A stretch of DNA of 64,000 bases. Source: Nitzschia sp. DOCU1. Taxonomy: Eukaryota; Bacillariophyta; Bacillariophyceae; Bacillariales; Bacillariaceae. Of the stretch, positions 44,225 to 53,725 are shown piece after piece. The stretch is from contig OX595992.1 in the NCBI GenBank assembly GCA_951394045.1, forward strand, positions 1 through 64,000, in the 5' to 3' direction. How positions within the stretch are numbered: position 1 is the first letter of the stretch; each line of letters starts with the position of its first letter. The notes beneath the pieces are model-generated. The model saw only the letters and a program-made list of their open reading frames with translations. It was not told the DNA's origin and ran no database searches. The position numbers and the translations under genes are program-made.

Positions 44225-44600
44225 GCGTTCGTCGAGTCAATAAGTAATTTCCGGCAAAGAACGTTCTTTACGAGACCCTGTGTTTATTCTTTGGCAGGAA
44301 ATGTCCGAGGGGCTTAGGATTCACCACTATCCCATTGAAAAGGTTCTATCGGAACTTGGGGTAGAAACGTCCAACGTTTGCACCACAGAAAGGCAGTCTG
44401 AATTCCTGATTAAATGTAAGGAGGCCTATGTGAGGTCAGGTAGGCAGCGAAGATTTCCATTATTAACGTTTGTCGACTGGAATAGTATTTCCCGACAAAG
44501 AACGTTTAGCATGAGCCTTCATTAAATGATAAATGTCTGAGAGGCATATAGAAAGGGCTTAGGATTTATACTATTTCATTTAACAAGGTTCTTGTTACAG
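44225..44600. repeat. Diverged direct repeat inside flank L, 241 bp apart
   Basis: GCGTTCGTCGAGT...CAAAGAACGTT followed by AAATGTCCGAGGGGCTTAGGAT (from 44225) recurs as ACGTTTGTCGACT...CAAAGAACGTT with AAATGTCTGAGAGGC and GGGCTTAGGAT (from 44466). Also present in L copies 2 and 3 (about 50410-50785 and 57712-58090). The 81-codon open frame across it is not supported. Confidence 0.65.
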
Positions 44601-45064
44601 CTCTTTCAGTTCTTCAAGTAGGACCAGTAGAATCCTACGGACCTTGTAATGGGCGTCCAAAAATGAGCCAGCCCTCCCCAAATTTTCGTTTCCCGCCCAA
44701 ACTATCGGCAGTTTTCTAGCTACAGACAATGATATCCCATAGCTCCACGTAGCGCTCAAGAGATGATCAGGGAGAAAACTATTGGCTCTATCGTTAGCTG
44801 CTATTATCGCCAATCAGAAGAGGTGCCGCTATAGCGGCACCCAAATTTTTGGATGCCACTATAGCGGCACCCAAATTTTCGCGCCTCCAATCATCGTTCT
44901 AACATGCTCTAACGTTGAAAACGCCAGCACCGTTGGAATCTGCAGGCGATTTTACCTAGGGTAGAGTGTGTCGTCCAATTTCACATTTCGGCTTCCCGCC
45001 CGTCTATGAGGCACCAAAATCGAGCCGGTCGGAAGCAAGTTCTTCAAAAAGCCATAACACCACC

Positions 45065-46590
45065 ATGTCGTCCTCTCCCTTGCCTCCCACGGACGTCGAG
45101 GATTCCTTCGAGCCGATCGTGGCGGCTCCTAGGCGTGTCAGGTCTCCAGATGACTGGTCTAGGGTCAGCGATGACCACATCAACGACCTCGTCAATGCCG
45201 ATTCCGTTTTTGTGTCAAATACGGACAATTCGCAAGAAATGGCCCCCCCTGCGCCTGTACGACTCTTTCATGAGACCGAATCCCCTCCCCGTGTCGACTC
45301 TCCTACTTCAAACCATGCTGATGATCCTTCTACCATCGACGATGCTCTTGCTGGGGTCATGGCACTTGCTGGGAGTGGCCAGCCTCGTCCTTCTTCACGT
45401 GCTGCATCAACCCGTCAAAAAAATTTTCCTACAGAAGGCGAAAATTGCTTGCCGATGCCCACCTTTATTCTACTACTGGCTTTCCAATCCCTGGAATCAA
45501 CGGGCCTATTGTCGGTTTGATTGTCGAATGCCCGAATAAATTGAAGAACAACAGCCAGTTTCGGGTTGATTGGATAAAGTTTTCACCTCGGTTGCCCCCC
45601 AATGTCGACCGTTCACTGCTGCGCGAATGGTATCCTTCTGTCAATTACATCCGGGAATATTTCCAGCAGGCCGCTCACGACTACGAACAAGCAGGGCCTA
45701 CTGGTGTCAGAGAACAGCTTCGGTTGTCTTTCAGTGTCGAGCAACCTGTTCCAAATGCACCCGCCCCGCTTCTGCCTGAACCTGCACTGCCCCAAGCAAC
45801 TATCGTCCTCACAACGCCTGTGAGATACGCCGCCCGTGCCGCGATGATGACGGCAGCCAATTACATCTCTACTTTGATGCAGAGTGCTAGGGAGAGTGCT
45901 AGGGCTGCTTCAACTGGTGGTAGATCTAGCCGCAGTAATGCTAGTTCTACTTATGCTGACTCCGACTCTCAGGATGGCGACGAATTAGACGAAGACGACG
46001 ACGCATGGCTGAATATTCCCGGCGAAATAGAGGTTGAAGTCGAGGATGTATCCGACGAAGAAGAAGTAGAAGAAAACGAGCAGCCAGGGGACGGCGACCT
46101 AAAGTTCACTTTCGAGCTGCTGGACGAGACTACGGAATTCCCTGCAAGCCCACCGTTATACCATGGTCCGACATGACTCAAGGCGGGCGTAGCAAAAAGC
46201 TTCCAAGATCCCACAGAGTGCCTACAGAAATGTGGGGGGCTGACCTACCGATTCGTTTTGAATCTGGCGGCACAAATGAACCTCTACTTTGAAAACAAGA
46301 TCAAGCCCAACCTGAACAAGAACTTGATCTACTGCGGGAAAAAATGGGAAAACGTGACGGTTACGGAAATGCACCGGTTCCTGGGAATTATGCTTCGGAT
46401 TTTGATGCAAGAGCGAGATGCAGGCGGCTACTGTGCGTATTTTTCTTCAGAGGACAAGATGTTGAGTACGGGACTTGGAAAACATATGAGGAAGAAGATT
46501 CTACGCAACACGAAAGGTTGGGAGCAGCAGTACATGTCGTAGACCCGGTTCAAACAAATCCGGGGCGCCTTCCATCAATGCCGCCAAGGA
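45065..46590 (+). pseudogene. D1 piggyBac-like transposase, frameshifted and truncated
   Basis: The ATG at 45065 begins MSSSPLPPTDVEDSFEP. The frame changes by one base in the A-run near 45420, then continues KLLADAHLYSTTGF and VGLIVECPNK. There is a TGA near 46174. The DDE_Tnp_1_7-like start follows in another frame (FVLNLAAQMNLYF, then EMHRFLGIMLRI), with a TAG in YMS*TRFKQIRGAFH. Just after IRGAFH the element jumps to the beginning of the opposite-strand gene, so the catalytic Asp residues are lost. Confidence 0.8.
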
Positions 46591-46650
46591 AGTCCATGCC
46601 GTAGGGGTTATAGGACAAATCCTTCTTCTTCTGATTGTTAGAAGTCATGG
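46550..46650 (-). pseudogene. D1 remnant of the opposite-strand accessory gene
   Basis: About 20 codons (DLSYNPYGMDFLGGIDG) match the N-terminus of the intact 218-aa gene of D2 and D3. The rest is deleted. An ATG lies upstream. Confidence 0.7.
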
Positions 46651-47048
46651 TAACAAGAAGAAATAGAACAATGCATTGCGACTGTTTGGTGTCGGATGCA
46701 GTAGGTTGATTGTTGGATGCAGGTCGTTGCGCATTGTTTCTATGATCAAGATAGAGACGGCAGAAGTCGGGTTTAGGCAAGGATTTATTCAAAGTCCGCA
46801 GGCTCGGCACCCAAATCGATTTGGATGCCAAAAAATCGGCACCCAAACGGCAGGTGGGCGCGCAAAAACGATTTGGGTGACGCTATGGCGGCACCCAAAT
46901 CGCCTCTTCCGATTGGCGTTAAGCGTCCGTGCTGCCTCCTTCATGAATTCGGCCTATCGACCCATTCTTGCTGACAGGCGAACCTCCAACCATCAACCCT
47001 CCAGGGTAGCTACACTCTATATGTGGCAGCCTTAGGCTGCTTTACTTA

Positions 47049-48091
47049 TCTCTTTAGGGGATATGGATACCCCCGTATCCACATTTGCCTAACTTTGTTA
47101 CTACCGTAACCACCAATCAGACTAGAAACCTTTTTTATGACGCACACCAATGTATTCGGCGTAGTCAGCACTTTTCTTTTTGTATGGGCAGCATCGGCCC
47201 AATCGCCTACCTTTACCACTTACTACTTGACGGAAGAGCGCCGGTACCACGCGCGCGAAGGCGGTGAGCCACATTTTGACAATAGTTTAAACAGCTCGTC
47301 ATCCTGCACAGACCACTCATTCTGTTAAAGTAGATATATTGTATTGTTAATCACGACATTCCTGAAACATTTGTCGAAGTAAACTGTTGCTAAAGCCGCT
47401 GGTTACGTTGCTTTCCCCTGTAGTAAATCTAGTCAAACGAGTCAACTGATATCCGCCGGCATCTTGGACGCTCCCAACAGCCGTAATGTTGGTAAAACCC
47501 TCGTTTAGCTGCAAATAGCTGTAACCAATTTTTCGACTATAAGATAAGAGAGCTAACTGCTGCATTGAAATGTTTATAAAGCTCCTGGTGGCTACGCTTT
47601 TCACAGTAGTTACTTCAGTCCAATGAGTCAACCATACGGTCCGATGAGTCAAAAGGACAGTCGTCCGCGTGAACATTACGCGATAGCGAAGTGACAACAA
47701 CTAGTTCAATTTCGGCTGTAGTAACAATCTATCAACAAAAGCTAAGCAACAAATCGCATAGTATTTCACGTCTATTGTATCTAATTGAAGTAAATTGCCT
47801 ACTGAAACTTTCGAAAGCACTCGTAACTAGGGCATACTGAGTCGCACCAATTTTTTGCACAAATTCGAGTAAAACGAACGAAATGGCGCAGCTGCGTCAC
47901 TACAAACGCCTGTAGTAACACGAAATCAAGTAGCAGGCAAAATCTAATGCGACGCCCTGTTACAGCATAGAAAGTAGAATTATTGGGCACTAGTGCAGTG
48001 TGGTAGGACTATTCTAGCAGTGATGACGGAGTTTCAATAATATAGCTAAATGTGGATACGGGCGGAGTCACAAATTAATCCCGTTAAGAGA
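47049..48091. mobile_element. Element E: nonautonomous TIR element, only in unit 1
   Basis: 1,043 bp inserted relative to units 2 and 3, where the sequence reads directly ...TTACTTATAGTATCCCC. Imperfect terminal repeats: TCTCTTTAGGGGAT and, complemented, TCTCTTAACGGGAT, both leading to CCCGTATCCACATTT. No coding capacity and no clear target duplication, so the superfamily is not assigned. It looks MITE-like. Confidence 0.7.
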
Positions 48092-48120
48092 TAGTATCCC
48101 CAAGTAAACCTACCGGTATG

Positions 48121-49872
48121 TTAGAATTGAAATTCCTTTTGTGGCTTTCCACGGTTGTACTTTCTTTCTTCATGACATGCCCGCTCCCAAATTCGATAGA
48201 GTGCTTCGGGTGGTAAGACAAGCAATTCTCGCCATGGTTCTTGATGTCGTTCTTGTTTTTGACCATTTTCATCCTTGTTGCTGGAAGTCGAAACAGCCAA
48301 CTCTTGCGCATTGGAAACTTGACAAATCCAATCCCCGTACTCGTCGGTGTGGTGAGAACATGTGGTAGTGGGAGACTCACAACCGGAACAATAAAATTTT
48401 AAATCTAGCTCTTGCTCTTCTAGTTCATCATCTGGGTCCTGATGATCTGCAAAACAATAGAAGTTGCCGGGAGGATCCAAAGCAGCGTGACAAGCTTTGT
48501 CAAGGGGATCTGTCGGAGTCGAATCCGAACTCAATTGGCCGCTGCATGTCGATGCGGTAGAATTTGAACAACTGGGTACCGATTGGCGCGGCAGCTCTTG
48601 CTTCTTGGTTCCGCTCTTGCTGTGATTCCCCAAAGAATGTATCGGAGATTGCGAGTTGGAAATCGGTGCGTATGGTGATGTCGGCGTGACGACTGAAGCA
48701 TCATTTGTCCACACAGAATGACGCCTTGTTGCATTGTCCCCAGTTTTGAAGTAGTCCTCACAGTCATACGAATTGTCGTTAAGATCCTTGAAACTATCGT
48801 GATTGTTTCCTACGGGATTGATACATGCCAAATCCCGAGCCCGTCGTCGTAGAAAGCCGACTCTTCCGGCGGGTCGCAGACATGAGCGGTTTGGTGATTG
48901 GGCATTGTCATCGTCGTCGAGAAAAAGGCCACCGACTTTTCGATGATCATCATCATCTTCAACTGTGGAATTCTCAACTTGGGTCCTCGGCGTCACCTTG
49001 ACGGCACTACTAGAAGGAGGTTGAATCAAACTTTGTACATGCAGAGAGGGTTCCATCAGTCGTTCTTCTTCTGAACGTGTTTGTTCTTCTTGATAGAGAT
49101 AATGAGCAATCAATTGACGCCTCCGTTGTTCTCGTCGCCGTTCTTCCTTTGAGAGTCTCGCGTATGAATCAAAAAAATTTAGGTGGGGAGCGTATCCATG
49201 ATCCAACATGTGATTATTCGAATCGTCATTGAATGCTTGACCAGCAGGGGAACCACGATCATTTGCATTCGCAGTAATATTTTGGGCACTTGCCTTCACT
49301 GCAGCAGTTGATCGTTTCGATTCCAAATAGACGAACGCCTCAATGGCTTCTCGGGTATTTCCATAGTATTCCGAGGCGGGTGTTAGATCGGCAAAATAGT
49401 CAGTGGCACTCATTCGAAGCTTACTCATTCCACGCTGATTACGTTCACGATGATTGTGACTGCGACTAGTACTTGATGATGACGATAAGGAAACATGGTC
49501 CTTGTACAATAATCTATTGGATCCCCAGATTGTGCTAGGTTTAGCTTCATCGGGGGGTGCATTCATCCCTGACGAGGAACGACCCGATATCAGATGAGGA
49601 GATGATTCCCAATGATGACTTGCTTCTTCCTGCTTGCCCTGGTGAAGATAGGGAAGAATTGATTTACATCGAAGCGTTCTCTTGTGTGTAGAGTTTCGGC
49701 CCGGACTATTTCCATTTCGTTGGTGGTGGTTGATGCCGCCATTGTTACCACCGCTACCGCTCGGATTGCAAGGGTTTTGGATGCCGCTGCTACTTTGTCG
49801 AATCCCGTTGAGATAGCCAGCATAGAAAGAATAATGGAGATACCGATCCTCAATGTCGTTGCTGGGCCCCAT
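48121..49872 (-). CDS. Gene G, copy 1: unknown 583-aa protein
   Basis: The first ATG of the open frame is at 49872 (MGPSNDIEDRYLHYSFY); codons upstream to 49926 follow a GTG and lie in a possible intron. Mostly low complexity (Ser, Asn, Asp, His). Notable regions are a highly charged helix (SKEERRREQRRRQ) and a possible metal site CSGCES with CSHH and DWIC near the C-terminus, before LPPEALYRIWERACHEE. No known domain was recognised. Compared with copies 2 and 3 it has one extra Ser (STSSNKDE) and Thr for Ala (KRSTAAV). It keeps an open frame in every copy, which suggests function. Confidence 0.6.
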   Translation of the reverse strand: MGPSNDIEDRYLHYSFYAGYLNGIRQSSSGIQNPCNPSGSGGNNGGINHHQRNGNSPGRNSTHKRTLRCKSILPYLHQGKQEEASHHWESSPHLISGRSSSGMNAPPDEAKPSTIWGSNRLLYKDHVSLSSSSSTSRSHNHRERNQRGMSKLRMSATDYFADLTPASEYYGNTREAIEAFVYLESKRSTAAVKASAQNITANANDRGSPAGQAFNDDSNNHMLDHGYAPHLNFFDSYARLSKEERRREQRRRQLIAHYLYQEEQTRSEEERLMEPSLHVQSLIQPPSSSAVKVTPRTQVENSTVEDDDDHRKVGGLFLDDDDNAQSPNRSCLRPAGRVGFLRRRARDLACINPVGNNHDSFKDLNDNSYDCEDYFKTGDNATRRHSVWTNDASVVTPTSPYAPISNSQSPIHSLGNHSKSGTKKQELPRQSVPSCSNSTASTCSGQLSSDSTPTDPLDKACHAALDPPGNFYCFADHQDPDDELEEQELDLKFYCSGCESPTTTCSHHTDEYGDWICQVSNAQELAVSTSSNKDENGQKQERHQEPWRELLVLPPEALYRIWERACHEERKYNRGKPQKEFQF

Positions 49873-49922
49873 GATGCTAGCAAATTCAATGAAATGGAAC
49901 CATGCCAAAAACAAACACAATA

Positions 49923-50150
49923 TCACACCGGTGTTGTTGCGTCCAATTGAGAAAGCAATGCTTCCTTGGCACGATCTACGTGTGCCAATGAGTTCCGGCG
50001 GGATACCTGAAACTTAGACTCGCGCGGATCCGTTGGTGCTTCTAGGCTTATTTGTGACTTTTCTTCGTCCTCAATAAAACAATGAGAGGAGTCTTGTGGT
50101 CTTCGCGCGCAAATCTGTCGCAACAGGTGGGCTGCATCCTGGACGTTTTG
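49923..50150 (-). other. Possible upstream coding exon of gene G
   Basis: An open frame encodes RQICARRPQDSSHCF, then FQVSRRNSLAHVDRAKEALLS and LDATTPV, with no ATG. A putative intron (GTGATATTG ... TTTGCTAG, ending just before CATCATGGGG) would join it in frame to the gene G start (TTPV-IMGPSND). The frame continues across the unit junction at 50150 into flank L, so it may be only an accident. The same holds at about 57224-57452. Confidence 0.3.
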
Positions 50151-51250
50151 ATTGATCGGGCTTGAAGGTGAGGAGCATCTGGCGACATACGAAATTGCTG
50201 GTTGAAACGCCGAGCGCCAAACGTTTTTGCCGAATCAACCTTAGCAGTCCTTTCGGCCTTTGCTTGCGTGGTATTGCCGATGACTTACCTCTCCTCGTAG
50301 TTCGCAGATCAGAATGAGACGAGTTACGTAAAAATTGAGGGGAAGGGGCTGAGGAGGGAAATCTTCCGACTTTGTCTCTCTCTGGGAGCTAAAAAGCTTT
50401 TTCATCATCAGCGTTCGTCGAGTCAATAAGTAATTTCCGGCAAAGAACGTTCTTTACGAGACCCTGTGTTTATTCTTTGGCAGGAAATGTCCGAGGGGCT
50501 TAGGATTCACCACAATCCCATTGAAAAGGTTCTATCGGAACTTGGGGTAGAAACGTCCAACGTTTGCACCACAGAAAGGCAGTCTGAATTCCTGATTAAA
50601 TGTAAGGAGGCCTATGTGAGGTCAGGTAGGCAGCGAAGATTTCCATTATTAACGTTTGTCGACTGGAATAGTATTTCCCGACAAAGAACGTTTAGCATGA
50701 GCCTTCATTAAATGATAAATGTCTGAGAGGCATATAGAAAGGGCTTAGGATTTATACTATTTCATTTAACAAGGTTCTTGTTACAGCTCTTTAAGTTCTT
50801 CAAGTAGGACCAGTAGAATCCTACGGACCTTGTAATGGGCGTCCAAAAATGAGCCAGCCCTCCCCAAATTTTCGTTTCCCGCCCAAACTATCGGCAGTTT
50901 TCTAGCTACAGACAATGATATCCCATAGCTCCACGTAGCGCTCAAGAGATGATCAGGGAGAAAACTATTGGCTCTATCGTTAGCTGCTATTAACGCCAAT
51001 CAGAAGAGGTGCCGCTATAGCGGCACGAAATAAATTTCGCGCCGCTATAGCGTCACGAAATTTTATCTTCGTCCAATCGTTGGCCTAACTCTCTCCAACG
51101 TCGAAACAGATCCGACCGCACGAAAGAGCGTGCAATTTTACCTAGGGTCGGTCATGCCGGTGAGTTCCATGCTTTCGTTTCCCGCCCTCCTATCGGACAC
51201 GAAAAGTGAGCCTGTCGGGGCGAAGTTTGCCAAAAAATTAAAACCCCACC

Positions 51251-52279
51251 ATGTCGGCACCCCCAACGGCCCCCACGGGCCACCAGGATTCCTTCCAACC
51301 GATCCGGGCGGTTCCTAGGCGTGTCAGGGAGCCTGATGACTGGTCTCGGGTTAGCGACGACCATATTGATGAACTTGTCCATGCCGAATCCATTTTTGTC
51401 TCAAATTCGGACAATTCCCGTGATATGGGCCCACCATCGCCGAATGAGACAAACGATGCTGCGACCGACGGCATTGGAGTCAACGAGGCTACTGCAAACG
51501 AGAAAGATGATGCTGCCAGTGATGGTTCTGCAGTGGAGGAGGCAATTGCAGGTGTGTTGGCACTTGACCCTGGTGCCGCCGGCAAAGAGCGTTCGAAAAA
51601 ATTTTCATACAGAAAGAAGAAACTTCTCGGCGACGCCCAGCTCTACTCGACAACCGGCTTCCAAATTCCAGGCATTCATGGGCGGATTGTTGGTGTAATT
51701 GTCGAGTGTCCCAACAAGAAGCGGAACAATGGCCAGTTCAGGGTCGATTGGATCACCCATTCCCCGGGCATGCCTGCTACCGTCGACCGTTCATTGCTTC
51801 GAGAATGGTTCCCGGCCAATGATTACATTCGGTCCCATTTCCAACAAGCAGCTCATGACTACGAGCATGCAGGTCCTGCTGGAATTCGGCAACACCTCCA
51901 CATGTCTTTTGGGACTCAGGCACCAGGTCCAACAGCCTCTCCTATTCAAGCCATGCCACCTCCACAGGCCACCATTGTACTCACGACTCCAGTGAGGTAT
52001 GCAGCACGGGCAGCGATGATGACGGCGGCAGACTCTGTCTCAACGATGACAAACAGCAATTTCATGGGGCTATCAGCGCTATCAACTGCTAGGTTGACTA
52101 GAAGCAATGCTAGTGGAGGGAGCTATGTTGACTCGGATTCCCAGGACGGGGACGACTTGGATGAAGACGACAATGCCTGGCTCAACATTCCCGACGGGAT
52201 CGAAGTAGAGCTAGAGGAGCCATCTGATGATGAAGATGGTCCGAACGACAACGGCATCCCCGGTGGACAGTTTGATTGA
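51251..52279 (+). CDS. D2 piggyBac-like transposase N-terminal fragment
   Basis: 342 aa from an ATG in good context (CCACCATG). Acidic, disordered N-terminus (VREPDDWSRVSDDHIDEL) and a conserved-looking block (LYSTTGFQIPG, VGVIVECPNK and VDRSLLREWFP, then QQAAHDYEHAG). It ends acidic (LDEDDNAWLNIPDGIEVE). In D1 the corresponding region leads into a DDE_Tnp_1_7-like core; here the core is deleted just before the stop. The protein could at most act as a regulator or DNA binder, and may simply be a remnant. Confidence 0.65.
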   Translation: MSAPPTAPTGHQDSFQPIRAVPRRVREPDDWSRVSDDHIDELVHAESIFVSNSDNSRDMGPPSPNETNDAATDGIGVNEATANEKDDAASDGSAVEEAIAGVLALDPGAAGKERSKKFSYRKKKLLGDAQLYSTTGFQIPGIHGRIVGVIVECPNKKRNNGQFRVDWITHSPGMPATVDRSLLREWFPANDYIRSHFQQAAHDYEHAGPAGIRQHLHMSFGTQAPGPTASPIQAMPPPQATIVLTTPVRYAARAAMMTAADSVSTMTNSNFMGLSALSTARLTRSNASGGSYVDSDSQDGDDLDEDDNAWLNIPDGIEVELEEPSDDEDGPNDNGIPGGQFD

Positions 52280-52572
52280 CTGGGTTGAACAAAAACACCA
52301 GAGCGAGCGTTTGTTTGTGCCGGAATTGTGGCCCCTGTCACATGCATATCCCGACAGACGTAGAGGAACGCCAGCTCCACAAGTTGTTCCCGAAGGGGAT
52401 GTCATGCCACACCATCCTCACTAGCGATCTGGGGCGACAAATTTGGAGAAATGTGAACGGGAAGATCACAGTCCAATACGGTCACCCGGCACTGACACAG
52501 CTGAAAGTACGACTGGGCAAAGCCCCACAACAGAGAAAAAGAAAGGATCCGCCTTTGTCGGTAACTGTATAA
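52276..52572 (+). pseudogene. D2 transposase C-terminal fragment
   Basis: Overlaps the previous stop in another frame. It encodes ASVCLCRNCGPCHMH, then FPKGMSCHTILTSDLG and LTQLKVRLGK, and stops after a basic tail (QQRKRKD). Cys/His spacing at the C-terminus is typical of piggyBac-type transposases, whose C-termini carry a Cys-rich domain, but the catalytic part is missing. Confidence 0.55.
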
Positions 52573-52617
52573 TTATTGATTAGTTAGAAAAGAGGTCACT
52601 AGATAATTAGACTATCT

Positions 52618-53274
52618 CTATTTGCTCCCTGCATTCTTGAAGCCAGTGTAGGTACCGCCTTGTGGGGCGGGGAACGAATCCTGGATCTCTCCCACTACGC
52701 AAGCTGGAAGAGGCTTACGGTTGCCCTTTCCTAGGCAACCACTGATGAAGGTTGTTGCGTCACGGTAAAGGGCATAACGAATCTCCTTCGTGGGGATGCC
52801 CTGTTCCAACATTGCATCACCCTTGTCAACGAATAGGTGCTCATACATGGTACGCCCACCGGTGCCCTCAACCACCTGATTCAGAAAGCACGGCGACTCC
52901 CCACACCATTCGCACTTAGGTTCGATGGGAGGCAAAGTAGCACCAGCAGAAAATTTGCCCGAATTGCGCAAGTATTGCTGGAAAGCTTCGACGTCCTCAG
53001 CTGAAATCTCGTCCGGGAAGTCGAGCGTCATGAAGCGAGGGTCCGGACCCGGTTCGCTGAACATACGAATGTTGTTCCCAATGTTCGTCACTTCAATCAC
53101 ATCGATCGTCTCGTTCCTACCAGTGCGGCGGTTCTGCTCTTCGTTGGAGAGCCGAATCGCAGTTGCAACTGTGGAATCCATCGGATCTGGCTCGGTATCA
53201 GAGCCGTAATCGACCGCCCCAAGGAAGTCCATGCCGTAGGGGTTATGAGAGAGGTCTCTGGCATTCGAACCCAT
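52618..53274 (-). CDS. D2 accessory protein, 218 aa, unknown
   Basis: An intact convergent frame inside the element, ATG at 53274. It begins MGSNARDLSHNPYGMDFLG. It has an acidic region (VDYGSDTEPDP), then DFPDEISAEDVEAFQQYL, a possible metal-binding CEWCGESPC (C121, C124, C129), and later CLGKGNRKPLPACV. No known family was recognised. The stop lies 46 bases from the end of the transposase remnant. It is intact in D2 and D3 and its N-terminus survives in the diverged D1, so it belongs to the element family and is not a passenger in one copy. Confidence 0.7.
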   Translation of the reverse strand: MGSNARDLSHNPYGMDFLGAVDYGSDTEPDPMDSTVATAIRLSNEEQNRRTGRNETIDVIEVTNIGNNIRMFSEPGPDPRFMTLDFPDEISAEDVEAFQQYLRNSGKFSAGATLPPIEPKCEWCGESPCFLNQVVEGTGGRTMYEHLFVDKGDAMLEQGIPTKEIRYALYRDATTFISGCLGKGNRKPLPACVVGEIQDSFPAPQGGTYTGFKNAGSK

Positions 53275-53386
53275 CGTATGTGATAGTCAAAACGAGTGAA
53301 ATGAATCAATAATGTCATGGTTTGGTGTTGGATGCAGAAGGTTGATTGTCGGAGGGAGTTCGATAGCACGTTTTTATTACGACAAG

Positions 53387-53462
53387 GATAAGGTAAGGAT
53401 AAGGTAAGGATAAGGCAAGGATAAGGCAAGGATAAGGCAAGGATAAGGCAAGGATAAGGAAA
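53387..53462. repeat. 11-bp minisatellite in D2
   Basis: About seven copies of AAGGATAAGG(T/C) upstream of the accessory gene, between it and the right TIR. Also in D3 (60657-60733). Confidence 0.9.
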
Positions 53463-53581
53463 ATGCTGAAAAAATCGGCACGAAATACGTATTTCGTGCC
53501 GCTGAAATCGGCACGAAATTGGGCGGCCCGGCGCACCGCACGCCGCCATAGCGGCGTGAAATTCACCTCATCCGATTGGCG

Positions 53582-53725
53582 TTAAGCGTCCGTGCTGCCT
53601 CCTTCATGAATTCGGCCTATCGACCCATTCTTGCTGACAGGCGAACCTCCAACCATCAACCCTCCAGGGTAGCTACACTCTATATGTGGCAGCCTTAGGC
53701 TGCTTTTACTTATAGTATCCCCAAG
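53582..53725. repeat. Flank R, unit 2
   Basis: TTAAGCGTCCGTGCTGCC to the TAGTATCCCCAAGTAAACC region, shared by all units. Noncoding. Confidence 0.7.

Larger units (their letters stand above)
44818..46918 (+). mobile_element. Element D1: piggyBac-like, internally deleted
   Basis: 2,101 bp bounded by TIR CGCCAATCAGAAGAGG (left) and its near-complement CCTCTTCCGATTGGCG (right). The right target is TTAA and the left is TTAT (one change from TTAA). Inside the TIRs lie the palindrome GCCGCTATAGCGGC or variants, followed by CACCCAAAT, at both ends. TTAA target use and the transposase relic support a piggyBac-type element. Confidence 0.8.
43962..50150. repeat. Tandem array unit 1 (L, D1, R, E, gene G)
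   Basis: The first of at least three head-to-tail units. Flank L (43962-44817) and flank R (46919-47048) match units 2 and 3 very closely. It differs by carrying D1 in place of D2, containing element E, and lacking block S. Its left edge follows the promoter of the secreted protein gene. Confidence 0.85.
50994..53581 (+). mobile_element. Element D2: piggyBac-like, deleted transposase, intact second gene
   Basis: 2,588 bp between perfect TTAA targets (50990-50993 and 53582-53585). TIR CGCCAATCAGAAGAGG, complement at the right CCTCATCCGATTGGCG. Subterminal palindromes GCCGCTATAGCGGC are followed by CACGAAAT, repeated at both ends. It encodes an N-terminal transposase fragment, a C-terminal fragment and, on the minus strand, a 218-aa protein. 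Confidence 0.85.
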
